The notes below the pieces were generated by a model, which was given only the letters and a program-made list of their open reading frames with translations, ran no database searches and was not told the origin of the DNA. From Adiantum capillus-veneris (lineage: Eukaryota; Streptophyta; Polypodiopsida; Polypodiales; Pteridaceae): a stretch of 64,000 nucleotides of DNA. The DNA lies in assembly GCA_014529385.2 (NCBI GenBank), contig CM043962.1, forward strand, positions 40,958,598 to 41,022,597, written 5' to 3'. Positions 10,843-24,216 of the stretch are shown here, one piece after another. Position numbers and translations under genes: made by a program. How positions within the stretch are numbered: the first letter of the stretch is position 1; each line of letters starts with the position of its first letter.

Positions 10843-13623
10843 AAGGGAATGGAAATCCTATCTCGTTCTGGTTATTTGCCTGGATTTTCATTTAATGATT
10901 TTGAATTCTGTGAACATTGTCTGTATGGTAAGTGAACACAGCATCCACATAAGCATAGAAGCAGTAGAAGAGATACACAGTTCGCACTTGTTCATAGTGA
11001 TTTGTGTGGACCTATGCCTAACCTATCTCTAGGGGGAGCTTCTTACTTTATGACATTTATAGATGATTACTCGAGGAAAGTATGGGTTTACTTTCTCAAG
11101 CACAAGGATGAAGCGTTTAGTGTTTTCAAAACGTTTGTGACACTTGTGGAGAATCAGAGTGGCAAGAAGCTTAAATGCTTACGCACTGACAATGGTGGAG
11201 AGTATGTTTCAAAGGCCTTTCAGGACTTTTGTGAGTCAAAAGGTATAAAACGTGAACTTACTGCTCCTTACAATCCTCCTCAAAATGGTGTTGCTGAGAG
11301 GATGAATAGGACCATACAAGAGAAGTTCAGAAGTATGTTGTCTAATGCACAGCTGCCAAATGGGTTTTGGGCTGAAGCTATATCAACAGTTGTTCATCTT
11401 GTAAATAGATCTCCTAGCAAGGTTTTGCAGAAGGATTCAGTTCCAGAGGTGGTATGGTCAGGCAAAATGCCCTCATATAAGCATCTCAGAGTCTTTGGCT
11501 GTGAGACATATACTCACGTTCCAAAGGAATTTAGGAACAAACTTGAGCCAAAGAGTAGAAAGTGCATCTTTCTAGGCTATGGTAATTCTGGTGAGATGGG
11601 GTACAGACTTTGGGATCCCGAATCCAGAAAGGTTGTCCGCACTAATGATGTTCACTTTAATGAATCCAAATATCATTCTAAACCAGAGAGGGTTGAGGAG
11701 ATTAGAAGAGTTGTCTTCCAAGAAGATGGACCTGCACGTGCAAGACAAAATGTCAGGGCTCAAGAGGAGCAAGGACAAGATAGAGTGGAACCACAGGTTG
11801 TCCGCACCAATGATGTTCACTTTAATGAATCCAAATATCATTCTAAACCAGAGAGGGTTGAGGAGATTAGAAGAGTTGTCTTCCAAGAAGATGGACCTGC
11901 ACGTGCAAGACAAAATGTCAGGGCTCAAGAGGAGCAAGGACAACATAGAGTGGAACCACAGGTTGTGGCTGAGCCTGAGCCACCTATTGTGCATAGATCT
12001 GGACGTGTCACGCGACCTCCTGATAGGTTTGTTCCATCTATGAACTATGTCATGTTGACTGATTGCAATGAGCCTTCATGTTACAAGGAAGCAGTGCAAA
12101 TGAAGGACTCCGAGAATTGGCAATTGGCCATGCAGTCAGAGATGACAGCTCTGCATAAAAACAAGACATGGAAGCTAGTTAAATTACCACAGGGCAAAAA
12201 GGCTCTACCTTGTAAATGGATTTACAGGTATAAGATCACCGCTCATGATAGTCGGCCAAAGTACAAAGCAAGGCTTGTTGCCAAGGGCTTTAAGCAAGAA
12301 CAAGGCATTGACTTTGATGAAGTCTTCTCTCCGGTGGTCAAGATGACTACAGTGAGATGCTTTCTTGCATTGGTTGCCATATTAGATTTGGTGTTGCACC
12401 AAATGGATGTCAAGACAGCGTTCTTGCATGGTGATTTAGATGTGGAAATTTACATGCAGCAGCCAGAAGGGTTTGTTGAGAAAGGCAAGGAAGATTGGGT
12501 ATGCCAGTTGTTAAAGAGTCTTTATGGCTTAAAACAATCACCGAGGGCATGGTACCATAAATTCCACAAGTTTATGCTTTCTCAAGGCTACAAACGTAGT
12601 GAGTTCGATCACTGTCTATATACAAAGAAGGCTAAGGATGGTAGTTGGCTTATCCTTATTTTGTATGTGGATGACATGTTGATTGCTGGCAAGCACTTGG
12701 AAGAAATTTCAACTTTGAAGTCAAAGATGGCAAAATCGTTTGACATGAAAGACATGGGTGAGGCAAGTCATATACTTGGTATGCGCATTGAGAGAGACAG
12801 ATCAAAGAAGTTGATTTGGTTATCTCAAACAGAGTATAATTACAAGGTTTTGCAACGTTTCAATATGGAGAAGGGAAAGGCATTGAGTGTTCCGTTGCCA
12901 CCATATGTGAAACTTAGCAAACAAGATTGTCCTATGTCTGAGGAAGAACAGGCTGAAATGGATAAGATTCCATATGCGTCTGCAGTGGGTAGTTTGATGT
13001 ATGCAATGATTGCTACTCGCCCAGACATTGCATTTGCAGTGGGAGTAGTAAGTCGATACATGTCAAACCCAGGCAAGAAACATTGGGAGGCAGTGAAAGG
13101 AATATTAAGATACCTGAAAGATACAAAGAGTATGCCTATATGCTATGGGAGTCAGGAGCTAAGTGTAAAGGGTTTTACAGACTCAGATTATGCAGGTGAC
13201 TTAGACAACCGAAGGTCTACGTCAGGGTATGTCTTTACATTGGCTGGTGGAGCAGTATCATGGCGTTCTAGATTACAAGATTGTGTTACTCAGTCTACTA
13301 CAGAGGCTGAATATGTTGCAGCATCAGAGGCATGCAAAGAATCAATTTGGCTTAATCGACTAGTAACAGATTTGGGAATCAAAGAAGAGATGCATGTGTT
13401 ATATTATGATAGTCAAAGTGCTATACAATTGGCTCGCAATCCAGTTTATCACTCAAAGACAAAGCACGTGGATGTGAAGTATCATTTCATCAGGGAAATG
13501 CTCGAGGATAAGCAACTTCAGCTTGTCAAAGTTCACACCACAGAAAATCCTGTTGATCTACTTACAAAAGGACTTCCCTCAGAGAGCTTTGCGCATTTTC
13601 GCAAGCAGTTAGGTGTAGGGTAG
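10843..13623 (+). pseudogene. Inner copia integrase-RT-RNase H
   Basis: Continues the polyprotein in the next frame. It carries the end of the HHCC zinc finger (CEHC near 10909-10920), the integrase core D-D-E (DDYSRKV, RTDNGGEY, NPPQNGVAER), then the RT with KARLVAKGF and the catalytic YVDD (12664-12675). RNase H follows (TDSDYAG; TTEAEYVA), ending at the stop at 13621-13623, about 90 bp before the 3' LTR. Within the frame, TGA at 10933-10935 is a nonsense codon just after the zinc finger. A 165-bp in-frame duplication sits between integrase and RT. Otherwise the frame is open for about 890 codons. Confidence 0.92.
11632..11961 (+). repeat. 165-bp in-frame tandem duplication in inner copia pol
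   Basis: Two units, 11632-11796 and 11797-11961, nearly identical. They add 55 residues to the variable spacer between integrase and RT without breaking the frame. Confidence 0.95.
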
Positions 13624-13712
13624 TACATCACTTCTCTACATCTCTTGTATATTAGCTTGTATAGTAGCTTCTCTCACACTTAAAGTACCACATTGGACTT
13701 TAAGTGGGAGGT

Positions 13713-13904
13713 TGTTGGGGTATAAAGCCCAATGTGGTCGCCCAGGTAAGTGGGCGGGCCGCCAGGTATGTACACATATTCTTTTGTAAAAACCTAATAA
13801 GAACTCACTATGCTCTACACATTACAGTAGAGCGAGTTCACCATATCGTCGTGCTCTTCTTCTCGCACTCTCTCTCGCGTCGCACTTCCACTCGTACTCC
13901 TTCA
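13713..13904 (+). repeat. 3' LTR of inner copia
   Basis: 192 bp, preceded by the purine tract AAGTGGGAGGT (13702-13712) and followed by target duplication CGTTT. Confidence 0.95.
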
Positions 13905-13952
13905 CGTTTCTCCTATTTTTGGGCAGTTTTCACATCAGGTGCAACATTTACC

Positions 13953-15374
13953 ATGGCTGACAACAACAACACAGATGCGTTTAAGATGTTTGCTGCTGAG
14001 GACAGGTTGGATGGGGACAACTACCCTATGTGGGCTTATATGATGCAACATGTTCTTGTGTCAAAAGGTGTCTGGAGCATTGTGCAGGGCATTGATGTAC
14101 GTCCTCGTTCTGAGGATGTAGGCGATGTTGAGGATGTTGCAGGTCTTGCTGCAAGGATTGCAACTGTTAGAGTTGTTTTGCCTACGGCAGAACAAGCTCG
14201 TTGGGATGTTAAGGATGCGTAGGCTCATGCATTGATTGCGTTGTCTGTGAAGCGCACCATTGTTCCTCACATCCGTTCAACAAAATCAGCAAAACAGGCT
14301 TGGGATATTTTAGCAGGTCTTTATGCAAGCCACAATGAGGCTAAAATTGCTTTGCTGCGTAAAGAGCTGGAGTCGAAGATTATGCATGAGGAAGATGATA
14401 TGGACACTTTCCTTGCTAGTGTCAAGGATATCAATGAGCAGCTTGTTTCTGCAGGTGAAGTCATTTCAGACAGTTCCCTTGTGCAGACTGTTCTTGATGC
14501 CTTACCAAATTCCTACCAGACTTTTGCTAGTACATGGAGACTTATGACCCAAGGAAATCCTAAAGTTGTCAAGTTTGATGCATTATGCACATTGCTGTTG
14601 CAAGAGTCACTTTCCAAAAAAAACAGGACTAGGCAGCGTGCAGTTGATCAGGCTTTTATTGCTTCTCAAAGAAAGGGTGGTAACAGTAATGCAGCCACTT
14701 CTTATGGTTCTGCTGCGAGTGGAAAAAATTCTGTTCCTAATGCTTCTGCTGGCAGTACTTCGTCTGGCAATTCTGGTGATAAGGGCAAAAAGAAGATGTG
14801 TTGCCATTATTGTAAAGCCAATGATCACTTGATCAAGTCATGTCCTAAGTTGAAGTCCAAAGAGGCTAAGAAGAAAGAGGGTGGTTCCACTGCAAATGCT
14901 GGTTCCACTACAAATGCAGCCATTGTTGAGTCTTCTATGAAAGGAGACTGTGTTGCTGATGTTGATGCAGAATGGGCATTTAGCGCACAGTGCACTTACA
15001 ATCCTGTTGTCCATGATGCATGCTTGTCAGTTGCTGCAGATTCACATGTGTGGTATTTTGACAGTGGTGCTATAAAGCACATTACCTCACATCGTGAATT
15101 GTTTACCTCTCTCGAGTCTATCCCTCATGGGAATTCAGTCACTTGTGCCAACAACGCCTCTTATCCAGTTCAGGGAGTTGGAAAGATTGTGCTCACTGCT
15201 GCTAATGGCAGTTCTTTCACACTTGTTGATGCACTTTATGTACCTGGGATCAAGAAGAATCTCTTGTCTGTATCCGCACTTGCTAGACTTGGACTTGTAG
15301 TCAAATTTGTGGATGACAGATGTACAGTTCATGATCTCAGTTTTGGCGATGAAATTGTTGCATCTGCCTTTTGT
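13953..15374 (+). pseudogene. Outer copia gag-protease
   Basis: The ATG at 13953 begins MADNNNTDAF and the frame runs on. Gag has the conserved early Trp-containing region (DGDNYPMWAYMM), a helical UBN2-type core, a low-complexity Ser/Gly/Asn stretch, and a CX2CX4HX4C zinc knuckle (about 14802-14846). Protease follows with FDSGA near 15057-15071. One nonsense codon, TAG at 14220-14222, lies where a Gln would fit. A one-base shift near 15370-15380 moves the remaining pol into the next frame. Its first codons follow directly on the interrupted leader, only 43 bp after the inner element's target duplication. Confidence 0.9.
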
Positions 15375-18238
15375 GCAGTGGGCTGTATAAGCTCACTTTG
15401 TATGACAAGTGTGGACAAAATTTTGCAAATGATGTTGCAGATTCAAGGGCTATTTCAGATGCAAAACTTTGGCATGCACATTTTGGTCATCTGAATTTTG
15501 CCAATTTGCTGCGTTTGCAGAAATCTGATATGGTTGCTTCTTTGCCGCCTCTTGAAGCACCTGTCAAACATGTTTGTGAAGGTTGTATTTTGGGTAATAT
15601 GCAGCGTTCTAAGTTTCCAAAGGATGGTTTAGTTCGGGCCACATGCAAGTTGCACCTTGTGCATAGTGATGTTTGTGGGCCCATGCAAACTCCGTCCTTG
15701 GGCAATTACCTACACTTCGTGACTTTCATTGATGACTACTCCAGGCATGCATGGGTATTTTCGCTTAAAGCGAAGTCCGAAGTTTTCATGTGCTTCAAAC
15801 AATTTTTGGCTATGGCTGAAAATGTCTCGAAATGTACTATGGGCACCCTCCGTTCTGATCGAGGGGGGGAGTATATGTCTCATGAATTTAATGCATTTCT
15901 GGCTAGTCGTGGGATAAAACACCAATGTACAGTGCCTTATACACCTCAGCAAAATGGTGTTGCTGAGAGGAAAAACAGGTCACTGACGGAAATGGCACGA
16001 TGTATGGTCAAAAGTCAAGCTTTGCCGCATTCTTTTTGGCTTAAGGCCATCATGTGTGCCACTTATGTACTTAACAAGTGTCCTACGAAAGCTTTGCAGT
16101 CTATTACTCCATATGAAGCATGGCATGATAGAAAACCTTCTATTGAGCACATGCATGTTTTTGGCTGTTTGGCATATGCTTTGGTGCCACAAGTGCAGCG
16201 CAGAAAATTGGATGATAAGGCTGTCAAATGTATTTTTGTTGGTTATAGTGCTGAAAGCAAAGGTTACATGTTGTATCATCCGCAAACAAAACGTATTCTG
16301 GTTTCACGGGATGTAGTGTTTGTGGAAGATTCTGTTCAGCCCTTGCTGTCATGTACTAGAGACTGTAATGTAAGCTCACAAGACATTTATGACACTTTGT
16401 TGCCTCTTTTCAGTGGTGGAAATACGAATGTAAGTTCTAATGAGCCAAATGTACATCCTATGGGGGTTTTTGAAAATGTTTTAGATCAGCCTATTACTGA
16501 TGCAGATGTACATGATGTACTTGATGAGGAAAGGGCTGAAAATGAGCAGGCTAGAGGTATGCCAAAATGGCTGGTGCACACTTTGCGTGACAGTAAATTG
16601 GATTCACCTTTTTCTAGTCGTACTCGTTCAGGCTCTCACCATGCATCTTATGCATCAGATTATTATGCTTTGGCTGTGTCTAGCTTACATGATGTTGAGG
16701 AGCCTCTGACTTTTGATGAAGCACAAAATTCACAAAATTGGATGGCTGCCATGCAATCAGAATATGATGCACTTATAGAAAATGACACATGGACTTTATG
16801 TGATTTGCCTCCTGGAAAAAAGGTCATTGGTACGAAGTGGGTTTACAAGTTGAAACGCAAACCGGATGGTGAGATCGATCGCCATAAGGCTCGACTTGTT
16901 GCAAAGGGTTATGCATAGCAAAAAGGCATAGATTATGAAGAGACTTTTGCTCCCACTTGTCGTATGACTACTATGCGTTTCCTATGTGCATTGGCAGCTC
17001 ATTTTGGTTGGGATATACATCAATCAGACATTGTTACTGCTTTCTTGAATGGTGACATATTTGAGGAAGTTTATGTAACGCAGCCTCGCGGTTTTGTCAT
17101 AAAAGGACAAGAGGACAAAGTGTGCAAATGTAACAAGGCTTTGTATGGGTTGAAGCAATCTCCTCGTGCTTGGTATGAGAAAGCTAACACTCATTTGGTC
17201 AAACAAGGCTTTCGTAACAGTCCAACAGAAAGCACATTGTATGTAAAGCGTGAGGGTGATGTATTTCTCATCGTGGTTCTTTATGTCGATGATTTGTTGA
17301 TCAGTGGACCAAATGAGAAACATATTGCTGAATTTAAGGCTGATTTGAATGCTACTTTCAAGATGAAAGATTTGGGATTGTTGCATCATTACTTGGGTAT
17401 ACAGTTTAAGCAGTGTGATGGTGGTATTGCCTTGTGTCAGAAAAGTTACATAGAGACATTGCTATGTAATTTTGGACTTGAAGATTGCAAACCTATTGCC
17501 ACTCCCATGGAAACAGGTTTGAAATTGAGTCTACATGATGCTGGCGATCCTGCTGATGTCACTCTTTACCAAACTGCTGTTGGATGCCTCATTTATGTAT
17601 GCAACACGAGGCTAGATATTCAGTTTGCAGTCTCACAGGTCATCAGATTTATGCATAGCCCAAGGTCTAAGCATTGGCAGGCTGTCAAGAGGATTTTCCA
17701 CTACGTTAGTGGCACTTTACATCTTGGCTTGTTTTATCCCAAGGGGGGATCATTGCCGCCAGACTTACATGCTTTTTCGGACTCAGATTGGGCTGGTTGT
17801 TTTGACACGCGAGTGTCCACAAGTGGTTTTTGTTTCATGCTTGGCAGTTCATGTATATCATGGCTGAGCAAGAAGCAACCTACTGTGGCCACTTCGAGTT
17901 GTGAGGCTGAGTACAGGGCAGTCTTCACAACTACGGTTGAGTGTGTATGGCTCAGACGCCTTATGGCTGATTTGGGTGTTGGACAGGACACTGCCAACAC
18001 TATCTACACTGACAGTCAGAGCGCATTGGCAGTTGCGAGGAACCCAGTTTTTCATGCTCGCACAAAGCACATTGAGGTGCATTACCACTATGTCAAGGAG
18101 AGGCTCTCAGCAGGAGAGATCAGCTTGGCTTATGTGCCAACACAAGAAAACCTTGCAGATCTTTTCACAAAGGCATTGTCTCGTGAGAAGCTTGAAGCTT
18201 TCCGCAAAGCTTTGGGCTTACTCACCTTTGTGGACTGA
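15375..18238 (+). pseudogene. Outer copia integrase-RT-RNase H
   Basis: In order: integrase zinc domain (KLWHAHFGH ... CEGC, about 15465-15585), D-D-E core (DDYSRHA, RSDRGGEY, PQQNGVAERKNR), RT with KARLVAKGY and catalytic YVDD (17282-17293), and RNase H (SDSDWAG; SSCEAEYRA), ending at a stop 75 bp before the 3' LTR. A TAG at 16916-16918 interrupts the RT at the conserved KGYA-QKGIDYEE position, clearly replacing a Gln codon. The rest is open. Confidence 0.92.
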
Positions 18239-18313
18239 TCCTGTCCTCAGGGCATGGCACTTCCCTTTACTCATGTGCCAGCTCTCGTTCACCGCATCAC
18301 TCCAGGGGGGATT

Positions 18314-18540
18314 TGTTACCATATACATGTGGTAGTGATGTGTGTAAACACACTAGGACCGCCGGGGCATTTTTTCCCTCTTTAGGAGGTTTTTTCCCCC
18401 GTGCATTGTATATACGCCCATCACTCTAGGGCTATCCATCTTTCCATTGCACACTAAGTAACACACTCTCTATTGTGTGCCTTGAGCTTCCTTCGTCTTC
18501 TCCAAGCTGTGTGTGTTTCTCTGCAACCCTAATTCCAACA
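18314..18540 (+). repeat. 3' LTR of outer copia
   Basis: 227 bp, preceded by a G-rich purine tract (CCAGGGGGGATT) and followed by target duplication TGTTT at 18541-18545. Confidence 0.95.
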
Positions 18541-20669
<2,129 letters not shown>

Positions 20670-21417
20670 TTTTTAACGCTCACGCGTAAAGCAAAGCATA
20701 TGAGGAAAGCAGCCCAATGCATAGAGCAATGGTAGCAAGAACCGCATACAGATCAATCGAATCTTGCTTGACCAGATATAAAGGCTTCATACCGAGCCAT
20801 TTAATTGCAAGTGGCATGCCTCACATACGGTGCACACCTAGATTCTTTTATGAGTGCCTAGATATAGGTATGTATTATTAGTATCAGCTAAGTTTGGTTT
20901 CAAATGGCATTATCCATATTAGGCATACAAGCCAAGATACTAAAAATCAAAGACAACTTATATAAGTAAGTAACATGTTTCGAGATATACCTAGGTAGGT
21001 AGCATGCTCAAAATGTTACATAGAGAAAACTTGAATCAGTTTATCATTGAAGGTAAAGGTAACTTGTGTAAGCCAGCATTTCATAGTTGTATACTATTGT
21101 AGAAAAACTCGAGCACGGAGAATTAACGCTATTCCACAAAGGGTGTGTATGCTAAGCCTTATATAGGTACACATCTCAAGAGGAGGGGACTAGTTTACTA
21201 GCACTTGTGTCCACTTATATGCCAAGGTAAAGGAAAGATTCAAATCCTTTTATGTGAGATTTTTTACCAGTATATTGGATGGGATATACTTAAATGTGTC
21301 GTGTCAAGCAGCTCTCAATAGATCTGAGCAACCAGTACTCCGATTTACTTTGAGAGAGAAGATTGTGTGGGTGTGTGTACGTGAACCATTCATCCAGCAA
21401 TGGGTATGCCCATGTAG
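20670..21417. other. Intergenic, nothing recognised
   Basis: AT-rich sequence with no supported ORF, LTR end or structural RNA that I can see. Confidence 0.5.
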
Positions 21418-21425
21418 ATGTGTGT

Positions 21426-21477
<52 letters not shown>
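21418..21477. repeat. (GT)n running into a 38-base poly-G
   Basis: GT repeats at 21418-21439 continue directly into G at 21440-21477. A second short GT run lies at about 21531-21549. Confidence 0.97.
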
Positions 21478-21478
<1 letters not shown>

Positions 21479-21959
21479 GGCCCTCCCCCATCCCAGAGGA
21501 GAGATCCAGCCACTCTCTGTCATGTAGATAATGTGTGTGTGTGTGTGTTTGTTTCTATCTCATTTGGCTATATCTGGCACTAGTTGCTTGGCTAGTCCTG
21601 ATTTGGTAAGTGGGACATTTGACCAAAAAGGTGCCTTTCTCTATCCATTCACATCTCCTAGTCAATCCAAACAACTCCTCCCCTGCCCACATACCATTTT
21701 CCCACTTTCCCCCTTCTAGGTGGCCACTGAGCTTGCTTTTGGAGGCATCAGAGAGCTAAGTTCCAGACATAGAAGCTGACTATTTTAGTCATGAAAAGTC
21801 CCATTGGATTTCCATGGAAATTTTGAAAAATGCATTCAAATTTTGGAACTCTCTAGTTCACGTACATATTCCTCCACCCATTGTACATTATTGGCCCTTC
21901 TAGTATTTTTAGTTTTTCTCAATAGAATTGCCAATTCAGAGAGAAAAAATCAATTAAGT
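21478..21959. other. Intergenic, nothing recognised
   Basis: No supported gene or repeat boundary. Confidence 0.4.
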
Positions 21960-22500
21960 AGACCAAAAATAAAATTTGGTGCTAGGCTTGACTATATCTC
22001 TTTTCACACTAGAATCTAGCTCTCCCTTTGCAAGGGATTTATTCAACAAGCAAGCTATGGGGGTTTTCAGGTCATCCTAGAATTCCTCTAAAAGCTTTTT
22101 TGCCATTCCATCCCATCCTAGCGACTTTTCCTTGCCCAAGGATTTTAAGGCAAGCAAAGCATTCGTCTTCAGTGATGACTTTTTCTAGGAGGTCCACTTA
22201 TGTAGGTGCTATAGACCTATTGACACTCCCAAGTATTGTGGCTCTCGCTTCTTGAACCTATTCTGACTAATCATCTGGTTGCCCTATGATGCAACTTAGG
22301 TGGTCAATTGGCCATTTTGTTTGGGTTGTGAACTTCATTCCATGTGCCATTGGTGATTGGTGTGATGATACTCCGTCTTCTTTCTTTTTTAGAGATTCAA
22401 AGAAGTGTGCTTGATTGGTAGCCTCGAGTTTGAGGCGGATCTCCCTTTACAATAATCTTGCCTTTTTTATTTGGTCCATCTCTTGTGCTCTAGCTCGGTA
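21960..22500 (-). pseudogene. L1-like LINE RT fragment
   Basis: Read on the minus strand, it gives a decayed match to the pre-RT and early RT region of the LINE at 27100-27530. Shared strings include EAxNQxxxF, DEC, a G-x-G-K segment in the position of the LINE KSPGxDG motif, and the block around CEKR. Many stops and frame changes. The same family as the larger LINE downstream is likely. Confidence 0.55.
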
Positions 22501-22769
22501 GCTAAAAATAATGAGGATGATGATCTACCTCTTATGAGGAGTATCTTAGTATGCAAGAACTCCAATTTCAAAGACATGGATTTACTCCTTGTTTGAATGA
22601 AACTTGGGTGATTTGGCGATGATACTACTGAGACTTGGGTGAGAAATTTTTTAATGAAACCTTGATGTCGAACTTCTTGAAATCATTTATTAGCATTGTA
22701 ATAGAGGAATTACTTCTTGCAAGCAAATTGAACACCCCCCCCCCCCCCCAACCCCAACACAAAACTAGG

Positions 22770-23760
22770 ATTGGTCCCACCCACAAGCCACAAATCGAAT
22801 CTCCTACCAAGTAATTTCTATCTAACTTGCCCTTGCCTTGCCTCCAATATTGTATTAACCTTTCCAATACCGTAACCTCACTCTTGCTCTTGTAGTATTT
22901 AATCCCCATGTATTTATATCCTTTCAAATCTTTAAATTATGGCATAAAGCTCATGCTCATAAGTGGAATAATTATGTTTTTTTGCTTTCAAATGTGACAT
23001 GCCATCCCTCTTGCACTAGCATTGATCCAATAGCCTTGTTACTTGCATCCATCTAAAGCACAAATGGTCTAAGCAGAACAACAATAGCTAAAATTGGTTT
23101 TTTAGTTAAAGATACCTAAGCTTATCAAGGCTACATTGTTGCTTGTTGTCACTCCAAGCGAAGGCTTCTCCTTGAGTCTTTAATTGGTCCATCATATCTT
23201 AGCATAATCTTGAATAAATTTATGATAATAACCTTTCATATGATTAGAAATCTAAAGTTCTTCCATATTAATAGGATGATACCATAGTAGAACTACATTT
23301 ACTTTATCTAGATCCATTTGCCAATAGAAGAGGTAGCATATCCCAAGTAGTTGATTTTTATTTCCAAGAAATCACACTTGCTTAGCATCGCATAAAATTT
23401 ATGCTCATGTAGCAATCAAAAATGAGCTTGAGGTGCTGCAAGGGTTCTTCTTGAGTAAACCTATAGACCAAAATGTCATAAAGAAAAACAACACAATTTT
23501 CACTAAATATGGTCGTAGTGTATCATCCACAATAGTCATAACAGTGATAGGAGAGTTAGTTAAACCAAAAGGCATGACTAAAAACTCATAAGCCCAAATT
23601 TTTAACAAAAAGCAATTGGATTATGTGCTAAATGTATATGTACTCGTAGTGTAAATCTATCTTAGAGAATTGGCGAGATCCTTTTTGCCCATCAAATAGC
23701 TCATCACCCCTTAGAAGAGAATACTTGTTGGCAACTGATTGAGGCAGATCTCATACATGC
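22770..23760 (-). pseudogene. Ty3 RT/RNase H fragment
   Basis: The minus-strand string YEFLVMPFGLTNSP (near 23550-23600) is the Ty3 RT motif before the catalytic aspartates. The next residues LRPYLVKIVLFF follow the family, but the DD itself is not readable. Downstream on the same strand (about 22960-23070) a DGSNKAIGSMLVQEG-like RNase H start follows. Strongly decayed, no intact ORF over 67 codons. A 14-base C run lies at about 22735-22750. Confidence 0.65.
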
Positions 23761-24141
23761 AACTAGTGGGACCTGATAGCACCAACCCTTTTCACCACAA
23801 TGTCTTCTTGTGAAATGATCATTCAAGGTTCTCTCTCTATCTTGAACGTAGGCTAACCCTTCTCCCTTCCCATCGCTCGCTCTTGCAACCCCTAACTAAG
23901 AGCCTTTGGTTCAGGTGTCGTTTGCAAACCAAGCACCAGTAGAGCGATTAATACCTCCTTGTTTTGGTGATTAATGCCTAGCCTGTGGGTTACCTCCGCT
24001 TTGCAATTATTATCTCTTTGCTTGAGATATTAATCGCATTTTGTTGCCAACCTCTTTTCAAACTATTAATTGCTTTTCTTTTCAACCTATTAATCGTTCA
24101 ACTATTTTTGGTGGTTACATCGTGTCCTAGGGTGCTTTGCG
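23761..24141. other. Intergenic, nothing recognised
   Basis: Unassigned sequence between the Ty3 fragment and the poly-C tract. Confidence 0.4.

Positions 24142-24200
<59 letters not shown>
24142..24200. repeat. 59-base poly-C tract
   Basis: Uninterrupted C from 24142 to 24200, followed by GCCCG. It sits just upstream of the LINE ORF1 region. Confidence 0.97.
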
Positions 24201-24201
<1 letters not shown>

Positions 24202-24216
24202 CCCGTCTTTTCTTTT

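Larger units (their letters stand above)
8188..13904 (+). mobile_element. Ty1/copia element (inner)
   Basis: 5.7-kb element with two 192-bp LTRs starting TGTTGGGGTATA and ending CCTTCA. The target duplication CGTTT is at 8183-8187 and 13905-13909. It lies in the same orientation as its host copia, inside that element's leader. It has an initiator-Met PBS, a polypurine tract AAGTGGGAGGT just before the 3' LTR, and one gag-pol frame. The LTRs differ at about four positions. Three nonsense codons and one frameshift disable it. Confidence 0.96.
7642..18540 (+). mobile_element. Ty1/copia element (outer), interrupted by a second copia
   Basis: It starts TGTTACC and ends TTCCAACA, with identical 227-bp LTR lengths and a 5-bp target duplication TGTTT (7637-7641 and 18541-18545). 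Excluding the inner element (8188-13909) it is about 5.2 kb. It has an initiator-Met PBS, a gag-pol frame in copia order (gag, protease, integrase, RT, RNase H), and a short G-rich polypurine tract (near 18301-18313). Two TAG stops and one frameshift disable it. The two LTRs differ at about six positions. Confidence 0.95.

Noticed and set aside
11572-11994. 140-codon minus-strand ORF with internal repeat
   Set aside because: Shadow of the duplicated copia pol segment.
21418-24200. Tandem repeats as a CRISPR array or telomeric array
   Set aside because: No regular spacers, and no TTTAGGG-type repeats; only microsatellites and homopolymers.
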